In this document: piece by piece, positions 21,404 through 32,384 of the stretch
Numbering within the stretch: position 1 is the first letter of the stretch
Layout of the letters: each line of letters begins with the position of its first letter
Source of the DNA: Gentiana macrophylla
Taxonomy: Eukaryota > Streptophyta > Magnoliopsida > Gentianales > Gentianaceae
Reading direction: 5' to 3'
DNA: 64,000 nucleotides
Assembly (NCBI GenBank): GCA_026214975.1
Contig: CM047809.1
Location: 29,981,977 to 30,045,976, forward strand
Program-made: the position numbers and the translations under genes
The notes under the pieces: generated by a model
Told to the model about the DNA's origin: nothing
Databases searched by the model: none
The model's input: only the letters and a program-made list of their open reading frames with translations

Positions 21404-22256
21404 AATTAAATTTCTTCAACACTTTCTCAATATAATGAGACTGTGTTAGTGAAAATCCTCCCTGATTTCTCTTGATTTTAATACCAAGAATAACATCCGC
21501 CTCCCCCATGTATTTCATAGAGAATCTAGAAGATAAGAGTTCTTTACACTTATCAACCTGATTTTGATTTGTACCAAAATCAACATGTCATCGACATATA
21601 GATGAGATTATCACACCATTGCCGGTATCATCAAATGCGCTATAAATACACTTGTCCGATCGATTGAGTTTAAACCCACTAGCCGAGATAACCTCATCAA
21701 ACTTTTGATGCCATTGTTTAGGAGCTTGTTTAAGTCCATACAACGATTTCACAAGTTTACATACCTTATGCTCGTTACCGGGCATAATAAATCCTTCCGG
21801 TTGCTTCATGTATATTTCCTCATCCAAATATCCATTTAGAAACGCTGTTTTAACATCCATTTGATGGATCACCAAGTTATGAATTGCGGCTAAGGCAATC
21901 AATAACCTGATTGAGGAGATTCTAGCAACGGGAGCATAAGTATTGAAATAATCGATACCTTCCTTTTGCCTAAAGCCTTGTATAACTAACCGGGCTTTAT
22001 ATCGGTCAACAGTACATCAAACTCTCATTTTCCTTTTGAAAATCCACTTGCAACCTAATGGTTTGCAACCACGTGGTAAATCTGTAAGAATCCACGTATT
22101 GTTACCCATTATGGAATCCATCTCGTCATTGATGGCTTCTTTCCAAAATGATACATCCTGAGATCCCATTGCCTCAGAAAATGTTCTTGGATCATCCTCA
22201 ATATTGTAACAATATGAGTATTGATATCCAACTTCATTTCTCGAACCTTCCACCAA
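21330..22256 (-). pseudogene. Element C reverse transcriptase
   Basis: Three minus-strand frames in order. 22256-22017 (WKEAINDEMDSIMGNNTW) is the RT N terminus. 21902-21588 (MDVKTAFLNGYLDEEIYMKQ, KSLYGLKQAPKQWHQKF) is the palm. 21518-21330 (DVILGIKIKRNQGG) is the thumb. The YVDD catalytic box is readable at about 21582-21600 in a shifted frame. Two frameshifts separate the blocks, otherwise conservation is good. Confidence 0.9.
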
Positions 22257-22301
22257 ATAAGTAACAAAATCCGTGAAAATGTTTTTGCTATTCTAGCCCT
22301 C

Positions 22302-22607
22302 TTACTTCTTCAAGTTCGAATGTTCAACTTGAGAATCATTATTCTCCACATTCTCCACTCCAACTACCGTAGGAGCAATATCCTTTGGTCTAGGAATAGA
22401 TGTAAATCTTTTCTCATCAAAGATAGCATCACGTGATTCTATAACCGAATGTACAACCACAGAATCACTAGGTTCTATAACATAAAACCTATATGCCTTT
22501 GAATGACTAGCATATCCAATGAATATGAAATCGATTCCTCTTTCTCCTAAAGTTTTAATTTTAGGATCAGGAAGTCTACCAACTGCCCTGCAGCCCCAAA
22601 ATTTCAA
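22302..22607 (-). pseudogene. Element C integrase C-terminal region
   Basis: FWGCRAVGRLPDPKIKTLGE and FIFIGYASHSKAYRF are the conserved region after the copia integrase core. The gap to 22768 contains a frameshift (around WFKKKPN.. LN KI) that separates it from the main ORF. Confidence 0.85.
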
Positions 22608-22767
22608 ATAACTTAAGTTTGGTTTCTTTTTGAACCAAAGTTCATACGGGGTAGCAGAATTCTTTTTATTAGGAATTCTGTTTAGTAAATAACAGCCGTT
22701 AACATGGCCTCACCCCAAAATCCACCGCTCAATCCTGAGTAGGATAGCATGGAATTTACCATCTCTT

Positions 22768-24618
22768 TTAGTCACGGTTCTTCCTCTCCGCAATGCCATT
22801 TTGTTGTGGCGTATACGGTGCAAGAACCTCGTATATAATACCCCACGACCAAGTAGGTTGGATCATAGTACTTCCACCTCTATCGGTACGCAAACGTTTA
22901 ATACTAGAATTCAATTGTAATTCTACTTCACTTTTATAAATCTTGAATTTATCAAGTGCCTCATCTTTAGTGTTAAGTAAATACACATAACAAAAGCGAG
23001 TATTATCATCTATAAACGTAATCATATACTTCTTATTTCCCAAAGACGGTGATGCATTAAAATCACACAAATCACTATGGATAAGTTCTAAAATTGTAGA
23101 CGATCTTTCAACACCACGAAATGGTTGTCTTACAATTTTATTAAGCATACAAGTAGTACACTTATCCATATTGATATCAAACGGGGGAATTAAAGCATTC
23201 TTAGACATAACATGCATACGTTTATAATGCACGTGTCCTAACTGAGCATGCCATAACTTTGAGATATTAACATCAGAAATATGCATAACTTGATTAACTT
23301 TATCATTAATAACATTAAGCATAAACATATTATTACACAAATATCCAAAACCAACAAATACACCATGTTTAGATAATATAAACCTATCGGACTCATAAAC
23401 TTGTTTGTAGCCCGATTTACATAATAGTGCACCGGAAACAAGGTTCTTCCGGATGCACGGAACAAATAAAACATTAAATAGTTTTACACACTTTCCAGAA
23501 CTGAAATTTAAAGTAATAGTTCCATGACCACATATTACAGCCTTCGACTCGTTTCCCATTTTCAAGATGGATCCATCATTCACCGGTTCAAAATCTTCAA
23601 ACCAGCGTTGATCTTTGCATACATGCCTTGTTGCTCCCGAGTCGATCCACCATGAAACATCATCATCCTGCATATAAAATGCTTCAGAAATAAATGGCAC
23701 ATAATTCATAACCGAATTAATACCAAAGTTAACATTCTGACCTTGATGTTTGGGTGGTCCTTGGTCTTTCGACCCTTGTTCTGGACCCTTGCCTTTTCCA
23801 TTTTTACGCACTCGGCAATCAGCCTTGTAGTGCCCTGTTTTTCCACAAATCCAACAGGCACCCTTTGGCCTTTTTCCGGATTCATTGTTGCCAGCCTTGA
23901 ATGGTTTCTTTTTCTTACCATTTCCTTTTCCTTTGTTAGTTTTAGAACACTCCCCGGCCTCCATTACATGAATGGATGTCAATTCATCAATTTCTTTTCC
24001 CTTGGTTTTCACACCTTCCTGCGCCCTGAGGGATTCCTCGATACGCAGGTGGCTACCAAGTTCAACCAAGGAGAGTTCTTCCTTTTTGTGCTTTAATATG
24101 TGCTTAAAATCTTTCCATGATGGTGGTAGTTTATCGATGATACTAGAAACAGAAATGGATTCATCCATTTCCATTTTGTGTTGTGCAAACTGGCCTAAAA
24201 TGCGTTGAAGTTCATTGAATTGTTCAATTACAGACCGTGTATCTACCATCATGTATTTCATGAAATTACCAACTAGAAACTTTTTAGCAGATGCATCTTC
24301 ATTTAAGTACTTAGTTTCTAGTGCATCCCATAATTCTTTTGCAGATGCAAAGTTTTGATAAATATCAAACAACGAATCAGACATACCGTTTACAATGTGA
24401 CCACGACAGATGTAGTCATCATTTTCCCATTTGTTTCGCCTTCGCAATTCCTCTAATGGTGCATCATCATCGACTTCTGGTATCTCAGTGCTAAGAACAT
24501 ATACCACTTTCAAAGTCGTGAGAAGGAAATGCATCTTCCTTTGCCACCTCCAGAAATCAACGCCTTCAAACTTGTCTAGTTTCCCGAAATTCATCATCAA
24601 ATCCTTTGCATTCACCAT
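22768..24618 (-). CDS. Element C gag-protease-integrase polyprotein (616 codons open)
   Basis: Residues 1-230 form copia gag (MVNAKDLMMNFGKLDKFEG..). The CCHC zinc knuckle CWICGKTGHYKADC lies near 254-267. The protease active site is WWIDSGATRHVC near 325-336. Integrase has the HHCC zinc region (LWHAQLGHVHYKRM ... CTTC), the core Asp blocks (MITFIDDNTR and LRTDRGG) and the TPQQNGIAERKNR Glu block at the end. Gag packages RNA, protease cleaves the polyprotein, integrase inserts the cDNA. The ORF ends within integrase because of a frameshift. The ATG at 24618 lies about 28 bases inside the 5' LTR, a normal position. It is the longest intact frame in the window. Confidence 0.93.
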   Translation of the reverse strand: MVNAKDLMMNFGKLDKFEGVDFWRWQRKMHFLLTTLKVVYVLSTEIPEVDDDAPLEELRRRNKWENDDYICRGHIVNGMSDSLFDIYQNFASAKELWDALETKYLNEDASAKKFLVGNFMKYMMVDTRSVIEQFNELQRILGQFAQHKMEMDESISVSSIIDKLPPSWKDFKHILKHKKEELSLVELGSHLRIEESLRAQEGVKTKGKEIDELTSIHVMEAGECSKTNKGKGNGKKKKPFKAGNNESGKRPKGACWICGKTGHYKADCRVRKNGKGKGPEQGSKDQGPPKHQGQNVNFGINSVMNYVPFISEAFYMQDDDVSWWIDSGATRHVCKDQRWFEDFEPVNDGSILKMGNESKAVICGHGTITLNFSSGKCVKLFNVLFVPCIRKNLVSGALLCKSGYKQVYESDRFILSKHGVFVGFGYLCNNMFMLNVINDKVNQVMHISDVNISKLWHAQLGHVHYKRMHVMSKNALIPPFDINMDKCTTCMLNKIVRQPFRGVERSSTILELIHSDLCDFNASPSLGNKKYMITFIDDNTRFCYVYLLNTKDEALDKFKIYKSEVELQLNSSIKRLRTDRGGSTMIQPTWSWGIIYEVLAPYTPQQNGIAERKNRD

Positions 24619-24646
24619 TGTGATCAGAACAATAATTTAAGAAGAA

Positions 24647-25308
24647 TGTTGTAGTTTGAGGGTGTGAAGATGATCGACAATGCTTTGAATTCCTGCAAAT
24701 GAAATGATTTGGATCCTCGCAGTTTCACGAATGAATCGTTGTCCTTCTTAAATTATTCGACCCTATACTTTGTCCCGGGTATCACGAATATTTAAGTGAG
24801 ATATAAACTGAGAGACAACCTTTAAACTTTGGACTAAAGATTAAAGAGCACTTTGAATTTTTGAATTATATAGAATGAATTACAAGGATGCTTACATATG
24901 TTATTGTTATGTTTAACAATGTAAACTTGCTTATATATAGCACTTGGATCTGAAAGAGAGCAAAGGAAAACGTCCTTTAAGTGATTGACACCAAAGGAAA
25001 AGGTACCACTTGGTTGTACCCACTCACCAAAAATCAGTTTTCGGACACAGGTACTCATCCGTACGGATGCAGTTATCATCCGTACGGATAAATCACAGTA
25101 TCAAAATTTACATTTTCAGCCATCTATCCGTACGGATAGCTCTCAATCAGAAAATTTGGATTTTCATTTCACATCCATACACTCGTAAAAACTTATATAA
25201 GCGTGCACTCCGCACCTCCATACTTATATTTAGCTTTACGAGCATAACCACCCTTGTACTAAACCCCGATAACCTCAATGGCTTGTGATTATACTTAAAT
25301 CACCAACA
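24647..25308 (-). repeat. Element C 5' LTR (662 bp)
   Basis: It carries three perfect 12-bp palindromes ATCCGTACGGAT at 25057, 25078 and 25126. No clear tRNA-Met PBS (TGGTATCAGAGC) follows the LTR on the minus strand; TTGTTCTGATCACAATGG lies there instead. Confidence 0.9.
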
Positions 25309-25893
25309 GATTGAACCCTAGAAAAGATGTAGAATGAGGGCTAGTTTATGGTGGTTTAGACTGAGCCTGAGATGTTGTATTTCAAGTTGCTTATGTATTC
25401 TGTAATTGTTCACGAATCAAGTCTCTCGTAGTTCCTTATGGATTGTTTATATAGGGGGCGTTATGCCCTAATTTTGCGTGTATCGCGTTCATTGCGGACT
25501 CTACTTTCGTGTTCCCTAAGAAATAGATAATTATGATTTGATCTCCTTGATAATAGGAGATAATTATGGGATTTGAATATTCGATCAAAGCCTTTATGGC
25601 TAAAGATTCTTTCCATGTTTATCCGCTGTATTGTGCACGTGGGCTACTCCGTCTATGGGATACTCAAGCCGACCTACGTTGAGTCCCTTAGGTTGTGAGG
25701 CCCGAGCTGCATTAGCTGAGCTCCTTTGCGCCCTGGCCGTCCTGCGGTGGACTGGGGGGCTAGCCGACCTGGGCTTGGCCCAGATCTTAGAGTGGGACTC
25801 GTAGCCTCTAATGTTTTGACCTTCCCTGTCTGCATTTATTGCTATATTGATGTGGAGAAGACACGTGTCGAGGTGTTGATCCGACCTCCGTCA
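25309..25893 (-). repeat. Element B 3' LTR, inner fragment
   Basis: Continues the LTR begun at 14407 and matches 42409-42986 (ACGTG.GAGGTGTTG.TCCGACCTCC..TCA). Together with the outer fragment it makes an LTR of about 650 bp. Confidence 0.9.
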
Positions 25894-25910
25894 TAAGCCC
25901 CCCAGATCTA
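25894..25910 (-). other. Polypurine tract of element B
   Basis: On the minus strand CTAGATCTGGGGGGCTTA runs directly into the 3' LTR. Confidence 0.75.
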
Positions 25911-26099
25911 GTTGAGCTCTTAAGGTCAGCTCAGATCTGCTAAGGTGGAAGCTCGGAATTGGGGCGCCGTTGTCATAACTGTGCTAAGGTGGAAGCCCGG
26001 CGGCACACGTTGTCTTAACTGTCAGGATTCAAGGAGCCGTTGCCCACTCATTTGATTTAAGGCGGTTTCGAGACGTTGTTAGGGCTTATAACCTCGTCA

Positions 26100-26106
26100 T
26101 ATAAAT
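26100..26106 (+). promoter_or_regulatory. TATA-like box of the antisense ORF
   Basis: TATAAAT on the plus strand lies about 175 bases before the aORF ATG, inside element B next to its 3' LTR. A GTAAGC...TGCAG pair at 26188-26237 could be a leader intron, but 50 bases is very short for a plant. Confidence 0.4.
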
Positions 26107-26275
26107 CGTTTCCCATTACTGCTGCAATTAAATTAAAAGCTTGAGATTCGAATTTTCTTCTTTCTCAACTAATCCCTGATTTTACAAGTAAGCTTTTCCT
26201 TGCTCTATTTGAGTTATTGTTTTTATTGAATCTGCAGACAAATTTTCTTCTCTTAGTGTAACCCTAAAAACATCG

Positions 26276-28208
26276 ATGGCCGACGATGAGCCCGCTACGG
26301 TCAGTGAGGATATTGGATCTATCCCCTCCCTAGAAGATTTAGATGAAATTTGTGAGACATTCGGGATAGATAGGGAGAGGTATTCCTCTAGGCTTTCATC
26401 TGATCCCCATAATTTCGCCCACCAACCCCATAGGGGTTCTGTACTGTTCATATGGAGCACTATGAAGTTGGTCTTAGGCTCCCCTTTTGTCCGGCCCTTC
26501 TAGCAGTGTGCCGCCACTATGGGACAGAGGTTTCCCAGATTGCCTCTAATGGTGTTAAGTCCATAATAGGATATGCCATCTGGTGCCGGTTGCTCGGCAT
26601 CAAGTTTTCCGTACGGAGATTTAGGTACTTTTACCATCATAAGAGCGTGGTGGACCATCCTGGGAGGTATTATTTTTCCCGTCAAACTGGCCGTCTGAGT
26701 GAGGTCCCGATAATCCCGACGGGAAAGACCTCACACAAGCAATGGAAAGAGCGGTTTTTCTTTGTCCGGCAAGAGGGTTATCCGGAGTTAAGTGCTTGGA
26801 TTCCGGACGAACCCCCCAAGGACGCCCATACTGAGGTTAACGAGAAGTTACTGGAAGGCATCTGAGAGTCTGGTTACTCCATAAAGGAAATGAGCTACAC
26901 ACCAAGCTGATTGATGCTGCTCGGTTAGCTAATGCAGGGCCTGACCCTTATGAACCCGTTAGCAAGGAGGAGTGGGCCACCCGTAGGGTTTTCCTGACTC
27001 TACTTTGCACTTTTTGCCTTTATGTTGTTTTGTATTCAGTCTAGCTCGTTTATTTTATTCACAGTGGCTGACTTCGCAGAGTTGATGGCCGGCGCTGAAG
27101 ATGCGGTAGAGGTTGCCCAGCCCGGGTAAACCCTCAACACTGAAGGTGAAGTTAACACAAAGCCTTCTGTTCAGGCCATGGATGTCGGCCTGAATGCCAC
27201 TGTGACAGATCCATCCTCGTCTCTCCTAGTTCGGGAATGTGCTGATCTATCTTCTTTGGATGTGTCTGATCTAAAGAGAACAAAGGAGCGGGGTCTTCAC
27301 CTTCAGGAAAAAAAGGTCTTCACCTTCAGAAAAAAAAAGGCGATCTAGAGCCGCTGCGAGCCCCCAAGAAGGTAGGACCCAAAAGAGGGTTAAGTCAAAA
27401 TCTCTTCTTGGAGGAGCTCAGGACCAATCTGGTCCACAAAAGGATGCCGCTTATAAGCAGGAGCGGATTTCCCAGACGACGGATGAGGAACAGGCTGCAG
27501 TGTACTTCAAGTCCATGGAGTTTGTAAGTTTTCATATGTCTTTTCCTGCGTTTTTGTACTATGCTTTTGATAGCCCTTTTAACGCTCTGATTGATTATGT
27601 AGGGAACCTGGGTTGGCCAGGAAGTTTTTTGGAGGTTGGGGAAGGCCTCGGTTGACTAAACCAAGCTAAAAAAGAAAGTTGCCGAGCTACGGCAGACTCG
27701 GGGGGAGCTCACGGCTGCCATTGAGTCTAAAGATAAAGAGTTAAAGTCTCTCCAAGATTGGCTCCATGCTAGGGAGATTGAGCTCAAGTCTCAGGAGGAC
27801 AGATTCTCAGAGGAGAAGAGAGAGATGGAGCAAGTCATGGCCAAGCTCCATGCAGACTTGGCCGTGCTAAAGGCCACTATCCCTGGCCACATAACAGAGG
27901 GCATCTAGAAGTATAAGGCCTCAGAGGAGTTTGCTGGGGCCCTAAAAATGCTGCTCATCCGCGTCCTGAACCATGGTTATACCCAAGGAGTAGATGAGGC
28001 AAAGGCTCAGCTTCCTGCCCTTGTCATAGTCAATCTTCCCAAAAAGGTTTATTATAAACCGGGGATGAGCAAGGTCTACGATGATCGTCTAAGGGAATTT
28101 AAGGGAGGAGTGGACATTGTGTCCATGTATTCCGGCAAGTCTTCAACCATTGCTAGTTCGGCTCCTACTTTTGCAGAACCTCAGCAAAATCCCACTCCAG
28201 GTGCTTAG
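26276..28208 (+). pseudogene. Antisense ORF (aORF) of Tat element B, 'putative gypsy type transposon' (Transposase_28) family
   Basis: Reads opposite to its host element. The first frame (26276-26503, MADDEPATVSEDIGSIPSLE) is joined by a frameshift near 26440 to a second (26452-26865) that holds the family core: LRLPFCPALLAVCRHYG, SIIGYAIWCRLLGIKFSVRR, GRYYFSRQTG, HKQWKERFFFV. After a likely intron (donor near 26984, acceptor near 27062) comes an acidic and charged region. A second intron at 27524-27602 has donor GTAAGT and acceptor TGTAG. The 3' part (27603-28208) has a coiled coil with heptad-like ELRQTRGELTAAIESKDKEL and a tail with LKMLLIRVLNHGYTQGVDEA. Such antisense genes are known between pol and the 3' LTR of Tat elements; their function is unknown. 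This copy has stops and a frameshift. Confidence 0.75.
27524..27602 (+). other. Predicted aORF intron, 79 bp
   Basis: A consensus donor GTAAGT at 27524-27529 and acceptor ..TTATGTAG at 27602 lie in a T-rich stretch between two coding-like segments. The host element's genomic strand would remove this only if transcribed on the plus strand, so it supports an independent antisense transcript. Confidence 0.55.
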
Positions 28209-28539
28209 CAGAGCTCGTCGATGATGTCTTTTGTAATTTTTTGCTTTGAAAATTTTAATTCAAACTTATTGTAATTTCCTCATTTTGATAATGGAAGTAG
28301 CATTTTGAGCACTTTACTTTGAGTGATTTCTTTTAAGCACTTTACTATTGAGTGCTCTGATAGTGGGGTATCTTGCCCCCCCAGTATGCCATGCATTACT
28401 TAGAGTTTTGGATGGCATACTTATTATTTTTTGTTCCGACATACGGAGTTTAGAAATATTTCGAGTCCGAGGTAGTTTGATGAGTCCGAGTTGCGAAGCC
28501 CTTATCTCAGTTTCATCGTGTTGTATGAGGTTTGCTGAC
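28209..28539. other. aORF 3' flank in element B
   Basis: AT-rich 3' region of the aORF grading into the first degenerate repeat units; no gene seen. Confidence 0.5.
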
Positions 28540-29345
28540 TTAGCGCCTGTGACTGACATGTGTTTGCTGAGCTGCGGAGCTCAGATGTTAGATTTAGTGA
28601 TTTGTCAAAATTTTGTTGACTTAACGTTTGTAACTGACATGTGTTTGCTGAGCTACGGAGCTCAGATTTCAGATTTAGTGATATGTCTGAGGTTTGATGA
28701 CTTAGCATTTGTAACTGACATGTGTTTGCTGAGCTACGGAGCTCAAATGTCAGATTTGTGTGATTTGTCAGAGGTTTGCTGACTTAGCGTTTGTAACTCA
28801 CATGTGTTTTCTAAGCTGCGGAGCTCAGATGTCAGGTTTAGTGATTTATCAAAAGTTTGCTGACTTAGTGTAGGTAACTGACATTGTTTGCTGAGCCTCG
28901 GAGCTCGGATGTTAGATTTAGTGATTTGTCAAAAGTTCGCTGACTTAGCATTCATAACTGTTATGTGTTAGCTGAGCTGCGGAGATCAGATGTCAGATTT
29001 AGTGATTTGTTAGAAGTTTGCTAACTTAGCGTTCGTAACTGACATGTGTTTGCAGAGCTGCGGAGCTCAGATGTCAGATTTAGTGATTTGTCAGAAGTTT
29101 GCTGACTTAGCGTTAGTAAGTAACATGTGTTTGCTGAGTTGCGGAGTCCAAATGTCAGATTTAGTGATTTGTCAGAAGTTTGCTGGCTTAGCGTTTGTAA
29201 TTGACATGTGTTTGCTGAGCTGTGGAGCTCAAATGTTAGATTTAGTGATTTGTCAGAGGTTTGCTGACTTAGCGTTTGTAATCGCTATATGTGTCTCACG
29301 AGTCATGGAGCTCGGATGTCGATTTTGTGATTTGTCGATTTAGCA
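28540..29345. repeat. 81-bp tandem array (about 10 units) in element B
   Basis: The word GACATGTGTTTGCTGAGCTG recurs with starts near 28556, 28637, 28718, 28800, 28881, 28961, 29042, 29123, 29204 and 29285, that is 80-82 bases apart. A degenerate extra unit lies at about 28440-28530. Because 81 is 27 codons, several units stay open in one frame and give a 27-residue repeat (MCLLSCGAQMSDLVICQ..), which is not a real protein. It lies between the aORF and the protease, where pol is missing. Confidence 0.93.
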
Positions 29346-29544
29346 GTCCATTTTGCGAACTTAATTACGACCATTCATGATGTAAAGGTAAAATCAACAT
29401 AATATTAGGTAAAGCCATAACGAAGGAATGTAAATTGGCTGCTCATTGAGCACAAATTATTGCAACAATTTTCAGAAATGAAAAGAGTACTGAAATTGCG
29501 ATAATCAAAAACAGATTTTAAATGCTCGGAACCTGCCGAGCTCC

Positions 29545-30150
29545 CTAAGTCAGAACCATGCCCTTGCCTCTGATCGTGGTAGCGTAGCTGCTTCTGGCCG
29601 CCTCCACGTCTTCTTTTATCTCCACTGAGCTTTCTGTGGTGGGAAACTTCAAACTGATATGAGCTGGTGAAATTACGGCTTGGAGGTCGATCAGCGCAGG
29701 TCTTCTCAAGATGATGTTGTATGTTGACGAGGCTTTCACCACCAAGTAGTTGACCATACAATTTTTGCTTCTTGGCTCAGACCCGAAGGTTGTTGCAAGT
29801 CTGATCATTCCCATATGATGAACTGGCGGTCTTGCAAAACCGAATAGTGGTGCTGAAATGGGAACCAGATCTTAATCCCTAAGCTTCATAAACTGAAAGG
29901 CTGAATAGTAGAGGACGTTAACGGCACTTCCTGTATCCATGCAGATCCTCTTTACCATGTTCTGCTCACCATGGCCTTTATGAACAGACCTTCATTATTA
30001 GTGACGAGAGGCAGTGGGTCTCTAGGGCCGTAGGTTACTTCCTGAATTGGCTTCTGGAAAATTGTAGGTCGGCCAACCTGATTGCTTTCTTCCCCAAATG
30101 AGTTGTTGGGGCCGCCCACAATTGTTTTAATTGTATTGAGGGGGCGGTTG
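29545..30150 (-). pseudogene. Element B aspartic protease
   Basis: Minus-strand frames give the gypsy protease: active site MDTGSAVNVLYYSAF near 29935, and after frameshifts NYLVVKASSTYNIILRRPAL and LQAVISPAHISLKFPT (29545-29814). The usual RT N terminus does not follow; the tandem array comes instead. Confidence 0.82.
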
Positions 30151-30159
30151 CCTATTTGC

Positions 30160-30515
30160 CGATCGCCGTCCGGAGATCAGTCTCTTTTTCAGTATGGTTC
30201 ATCCTGTCGACCCCGATCTTGATTGTAGTTTCTGCATTTGAAATCTCATCGACCTTGGGGTTCTGCATTCTGAGATCGATCCACGACCTCGTCCAATTTT
30301 CTTTACATGATGGCCGCATCAATATCACTCTTGAACTCTCTGCATCTATCTAGCTCATGCCCCACATCCTTGTGGTAAGTACCAAATTTGCTCTGGTCCA
30401 TCCTTTCTACATAACCTCTTTTTGGCGGTGGAACCCGGGTCAAGCCATTTCTATCCATGATTGCAAGCACCTGCTCATGTGATCTGTTCAAAGGGATGAA
30501 GTCCTTGTCATGCAA
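30160..30515 (-). pseudogene. Element B gag, C-terminal part
   Basis: KFGTYHKDVGHELDRCREFK matches the zinc-finger-like segment at the end of Tat gag. Upstream on the minus strand gag is interrupted by element A at 30756 and resumes at 41405. Confidence 0.8.
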
Positions 30516-30751
30516 AGCTCCCTTTCTTCACCAACCGATCCGTGATCGGCGTTGTCATGCGGTCCTAGACCGGTTTTCTTTTCCTATCAGACTGTTCGTC
30601 CGTCTTCTCTTTCTTTCCTTCTCATTTTTTTCGATTCTCTCTTTAATAAGTTTGTTTTTTTCCCCTTGGCAGTGCTTGAAATGTATTTCCATGAACTCCT
30701 CCATCGAGCTGGGCAACTTGCTGTTCGGTTTAGCACATAACTGTCCTTCCC

Positions 30752-30756
30752 GTAAT
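30752..30756. repeat. Target-site duplication of element A, left copy
   Basis: GTAAT precedes the LTR here and follows it at 41405-41409. Confidence 0.92.
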
Positions 30757-32360
30757 TGATGACGGTCAAATTATACCCATAAATGTCATCAACATTGTCC
30801 TTAAATCGAGATTTATAATATATATTTTATATTAAATCACATGTTTATATTGATTATTTAGTGTTGTGTGATTTATAAGATATAATTTCGTATTTATCTG
30901 TATTTATTATTTAAATGGGATTTACTTTGCAATAAATATTGATTTTATAGATTGCGATGAATCGGAAGATATCTATTATCGGAGGAAGTAAGTCTTAAGA
31001 GAAATCAAGGCAGAATCGAATTGCATCAAGGCAGAATCGAATTGCATTAAAGATAAATACCGAAGCAGCACGAAAAGTGGAGTAAGGGACAAGAAAAGTC
31101 AGCGAGCCAATCAGAAAGCAGAGGGCTCGCTGGCAGCGAGCTGGTAGTTCGCTGGAGGTGAAGTCCGGAAAATCTGGGAGATCGGCTGGGAGTTATCTCT
31201 ACGCGTTTTAGGATTTTTAAATATATCTTTAAGTCGGTTTAAGTCTCTATATAAAGGAGCAGCCACGAATTTTATTAGACACACTCTAGAATACTTTAGA
31301 AAAATACAATTTCACAACATTGGTTTTATTTTCAATATATGTTTTCCTTATTTTATGTTCTTTCATTACGGAGTCGTTAGAATCGCCTGTTAGAGATCGT
31401 ATCGAGGAGTGGGAATTACGCTCGTCTTCGAGGGTAATGTCTATTCAATTATGCAATCTTTATTCATAGATCTAATTTATTTCGTGGTGGAGTAGTCGTT
31501 TTGTGTATTGATTTCGTGATGTAGTTAATTTATGAACCCATGTTTATGTAGATATGAGACGTAAAAGACGTTTCATGAGCAAATCTGGTTCAGATCTGAG
31601 CTTACTGGCAGCGAGCCTATGTCTCGCTGGTAGCAAGATCTGTGATGTTCTTGATTTGTCTGTCAACGGCTTCGACTACGCCAGGTTCTCTGCTTTGTAT
31701 TTAAAACGAGTAATTAAACCTGATCAACTTAATTATTTGTCATTGTAATTTGACATGAGACCCAAAAAGTGATTGTTACTTAGGACAGAGATTGAATCGG
31801 TGTCTAAGAAGTACGCCTAACCATAGGAATGTTTCTTAGATGAGGTTACGGTTTATACCGGCATCCCTAGTTTTGTAATTGTGTCAGAAGTTATATGAGA
31901 TGGAGACTAAAAATGTGAAGTCACGTAATGGAGACACGATGATCTAGATGGCCTACCCGGAGCTAGATCTATTTTAGGGGATGACTCCCGTAGTCAGAAT
32001 AATTAATCTTAAATGTCTTATTTTGTCTCGTCGTCAATATACATATCATGGGGGAGTAATTACTACTAGCGTTATCAATACCGTTTGTCAATTATTTATA
32101 AAACCTATAAAAATAAGTGTCATAGTGTCGTTGTGTCTTTTGTTGGTTTTGTGTTTCTATTGTGTCAATTTTAATTCTACGTTAATTGTTGGTCGTAGAC
32201 CGTCTATAGTTTGCTTTTAGTTTAATAAGTCATATTTCGTTTAAGCCGAGTCTCTGTGGGATCGACCTCGACTCTATCTAAATATACTATGATTGAACCT
32301 AGTTCTCTTGCTAGTGTGTTATTTAGGTATCAAGTATTTTTATTACTTGACCCGACATCA
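30757..32360 (+). repeat. Element A 5' LTR (1604 bp)
   Basis: Close copy of 39832-41404. It has a private 21-bp duplication at 31004-31045. CAGCGAGC and GCTCGCTG words repeat near 31097-31150 and 31610, giving hairpin potential. Confidence 0.93.
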
Positions 32361-32366
32361 AGTTTT

Positions 32367-32384
32367 TGGCGCCGTTGCTGGGGA
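32367..32384 (+). other. PBS of element A (tRNA-Asp)
   Basis: TGGCGCCGTTGCTGGGGA, one base from perfect complementarity to the plant tRNA-Asp 3' end, lies six bases after the LTR. Confidence 0.87.

Larger units (their letters stand above)
14478..25308 (-). mobile_element. Element C: Ty1/copia element inserted in B's LTR
   Basis: LTRs at 14478-15169 and 24647-25308 start TGTTGTAGTTTGA and end CACCAACA. TSD GATTG at 14473-14477 and 25309-25313. On the minus strand the order is gag, protease, integrase, RT, RNase H, which is the copia order. The zinc knuckle and protease style are Tnt1/Tork-like. It carries a few frameshifts and one nested element (D) near the end of RNase H. Confidence 0.93.

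Noticed and set aside
26188..26237. 5' UTR intron of the aORF
   Set aside because: GT..AG ends fit but 50 bases is below the usual plant minimum; mentioned only as a possibility.
28540..29345. Repeat-protein ORFs in the 81-bp array
   Set aside because: Unit length is a multiple of three, so openness is expected. No start context or family similarity.
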